Under the pieces are notes generated by a model, which ran no database searches, was not told where the DNA came from, and was given only the letters and a program-made list of their open reading frames with translations. DNA of 35,732 nt from Cytophagales bacterium (GTDB lineage: Bacteria; Bacteroidota; Bacteroidia; Cytophagales; Cyclobacteriaceae): positions 1 to 35,732 of the forward strand of contig JAAFHY010000003.1 of assembly GCA_013298505.1 (NCBI GenBank), written 5' to 3'. Positions 33,727 to 35,732 of the stretch are shown in pieces. The translations under genes were made by a program, and so were the position numbers. Numbering within the stretch: the first letter of the stretch is position 1; every line of letters begins with the position of its first letter.

Positions 33727-35732
33727 CTACTTTATCCCTGGCACACCAACGGGTGCAGCTTGTTCTTTGGCAAAGTCAGGGGCTTTACGAATGGTTGGGT
33801 ACACTTCGTCTAGTGTGTTGCCATCGTACAGTCTTCCGTTTTTCATCACTTTGTTTACAGAATTAGTATTGCGTAAATTCTCTAACGGGTTCTTATCTAA
33901 AATTATCAGGTCGGCTAGTTTGCCCACTTCAATACTTCCAATGTCTCCGTCCAAGCCAATCGCGCGCGCACCATGTATGGTTGCTACTTTCAATGCATCG
34001 ATGTTGCGCATGCCCCCTGAAGCAATGCTCCACAATTCCCAATGATAGCCTAAGCCTTGCAACTGTCCGTGCGATCCTACTCCGGCATTGCCACCCGCTT
34101 TTACTAAATCGTTTACAAATTTTGCATGGTCTTCAAACACGTGCTCTTCCTTCATAAACCATCCTGGCCTACGTCTTGATTTTTGGTCTAGCTCTGACTT
34201 AGCTGTAAAGTGATTGAGCTTTGTATCTCCGTTTACGTTTTCTGTGGCATAATAAAAATTCTCTGCCCAAGGGCCGCCATACGCCACTAATAAAGTGGGG
34301 GTGTAGGTCATCTTTGCCTCGGCAATAGAGGTGGCCAAATCTTTGTACAACGGATAGATGGGTAGTGCGTGTTCGTGTCCTGGGTATCCATCAATCAGGT
34401 TCGTCATGTTTAATTTAAAATCAAGACCTCCTTCTGTCGTTGGCATCAGGCTCTGTTCTTTTGCTGCCTGAATAATCCACTGACGGTGCTGTCGATTGCC
34501 CGTCAAATACATTTTGATGGTTTTGGTATTATAGTACTCTGAATATTGTTTCAAAATATCTTTGGCTTGATCGGCATCTTTCAAATTGTAAGCCCAGAAG
34601 CCTACCCCAGGACCAGTAGAATAAATTCGTGGCCCAATGATCTGTCCGGTTTCTACCATATCGCCATAGGTAAGCACATCGGTAGTAGCTGTTTGCGGAT
34701 CGCGCGTGGTGGTAACGCCATAGGCAAGGTTTGCTGCATACATCCATACTTGGTTTTTATGGACACCCCATGCAGGCCACATGTGCGCGTGTGTATCGAC
34801 AAAGCCGGGAACAATGGTTTTTCCACTCAAGTCCATTTTTTGCACAGAGGCATCGGTAGCAATTGAACCAGGAGCACCTACTTGTTTGATACGCGCATTT
34901 TCGATCAGCACATCGCCCTGCTCAATTACTTCATCGCCCTTCATGGTAACGATGCGAGCGTTTTGCAATAAAATTTTTCCTTGCGGAATATCTTTTTGTA
35001 CCGTGACTTTTATTCTTACCTCTGATGGTTTGTAGCCCTCGTCTTTCTTGTCGTCCTTTTTCTCGTCTTTTTTATCTCCATTTTCTTTTGCCTTTTCTTC
35101 ATCCGCTTTTTTCTTCTTTAAGAAATCCTCTTTCGCTTTGGCCGAATCTAAATTGTAAGTGAAAAAAGCATTGCCTAATGTGAAATAAACATTTTTTGCA
35201 TTGCTGCCCCAGCTCGCAAACTCTCCGCCAAGCTTGGTTAGCTTGCGCGAAGGGAATTGTGCTTTGTCTGCATCGGCCACCGAAATTTTAGGAGTCTCGC
35301 CACCAGTTTTAGGAATAGTAACAACATAAATCTCGTTATTGATTTGTGCTAATGCTTTGTCTCCTTCGGGCGCAATTTTTATCACATCGGCAACGGATGG
35401 CTCTTGGGCTGGTTCCATCTCCGATTCATTTAGCATACAATTATCTTCCATCAAAACAGAACCGTATACGGTAATACCGCTTACTTTCAAATGTGCCTTC
35501 TCATCGGTGCCATCCCATCGGATTGACAACAACCCTTTTTGGCCATGGTATAAATAAATGCGATCGTCTGCTTTTGTAAAATGTGGGTTGCTCCGTCCTT
35601 TTGCTTTTGAAATAAAATTAATCGCGCCTCCATCTCCAGAGATCCAGAGCAAATCTTCTTGCCCTCCGGCAAAGAAAGGATCTGCCGCATCTTTAAATGT
35701 TTGTGTTGCCCCGCGAAAAAAAACAATTTTAT
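33727..35732 (-). CDS. Beta-propeller/amidohydrolase protein, C-terminal part (5' end outside window)
   Basis: The frame is open to the right edge, so the true start is outside; about 667 residues are visible. The first part (about 1-165, in blades such as FTKADDRIYLYHG and SWGSNAKNVYFTLGN) is the end of a TolB/PD40-like propeller. A Lys/Asp-rich linker follows (DKKDEKKDDKKDEGYKPS). The amidohydrolase domain then has metal-binding GFVDTHAHMWPAW, His motifs GHEHALPIY and GVGSHGQLQG, and GSIEVGKLADLIILDKNPLE. Fusions of this kind are typical of large exported Bacteroidota amidohydrolases, which are probably dipeptidase-like. Full length would be about 1,000 to 1,100 residues. A hairpin terminator follows the stop. 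It is unrelated in arrangement to the smaller amidohydrolase at 1239-2464. Confidence 0.85.
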   Translation of the reverse strand, partial: KIVFFRGATQTFKDAADPFFAGGQEDLLWISGDGGAINFISKAKGRSNPHFTKADDRIYLYHGQKGLLSIRWDGTDEKAHLKVSGITVYGSVLMEDNCMLNESEMEPAQEPSVADVIKIAPEGDKALAQINNEIYVVTIPKTGGETPKISVADADKAQFPSRKLTKLGGEFASWGSNAKNVYFTLGNAFFTYNLDSAKAKEDFLKKKKADEEKAKENGDKKDEKKDDKKDEGYKPSEVRIKVTVQKDIPQGKILLQNARIVTMKGDEVIEQGDVLIENARIKQVGAPGSIATDASVQKMDLSGKTIVPGFVDTHAHMWPAWGVHKNQVWMYAANLAYGVTTTRDPQTATTDVLTYGDMVETGQIIGPRIYSTGPGVGFWAYNLKDADQAKDILKQYSEYYNTKTIKMYLTGNRQHRQWIIQAAKEQSLMPTTEGGLDFKLNMTNLIDGYPGHEHALPIYPLYKDLATSIAEAKMTYTPTLLVAYGGPWAENFYYATENVNGDTKLNHFTAKSELDQKSRRRPGWFMKEEHVFEDHAKFVNDLVKAGGNAGVGSHGQLQGLGYHWELWSIASGGMRNIDALKVATIHGARAIGLDGDIGSIEVGKLADLIILDKNPLENLRNTNSVNKVMKNGRLYDGNTLDEVYPTIRKAPDFAKEQAAPVGVPGIK

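Overview
The window looks like chromosomal DNA of a member of the Bacteroidota, most likely a Cytophagales-type bacterium. Evidence: large FtsX/MacB-type permeases with an N-terminal permease prefix domain next to a PadR regulator, a GxxExxY gene, TldD homologues with Tat signals, a membrane protein/NarX-type kinase/NarL-type regulator trio, and starts that mostly lack a clear Shine-Dalgarno sequence. This is inferred from protein families only; no rRNA or tRNA was seen. About 25 genes are on the minus strand. Only the GAPDH-like gene, proC, the THUMP methyltransferase and a decayed glycosyltransferase are on the plus strand.

Layout. 1-71: 5' end of an ABC permease running off the left edge. 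72-2711: accessory region in which a secreted protein gene and a frameshifted amidohydrolase are separated by copies of a modular palindromic intergenic repeat. 2712-6011: AT-rich two-gene unit, a PHP-nuclease/SMC-like ATPase (TrlF-type) plus a small unknown protein, the best candidate for a defence-type system here. 6040-8206: metallo-beta-lactamase-fold lipoprotein, a membrane protein, and a truncated duplicate of the lipoprotein. 8295-12176: four tightly packed genes encoding a papain-like protease, a small protein, a trypsin-like lipoprotein and a Cys-rich coiled-coil exported protein. 12250-13004: degenerate receiver plus TerB-like protein. 13193-15253: overlapping two-component cassette, with a terminator and twin hairpins below it. 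15341-16740: three small proteins (unknown, DnaJ+KTSC, CDGSH).

16856-17836: divergent GAPDH-family protein lacking the catalytic His, convergent with an exported M24 peptidase (17889-19187). 19414-24221: tldD-tldD-tldE-like operon with a terminator. 24498-26593: proC and an RlmL-like methyltransferase. 26601-32681: PadR regulator, GxxExxY protein, one intact permease and one permease broken by an internal deletion. 32842-33554: glycosyltransferase pseudogene. 33727-35732: C-terminal part of a beta-propeller/amidohydrolase protein running off the right edge.

Decay and rearrangement are a theme: four broken genes (amidohydrolase, MBL lipoprotein copy, permease, glycosyltransferase) and several families of intergenic repeats occur in under 36 kb.
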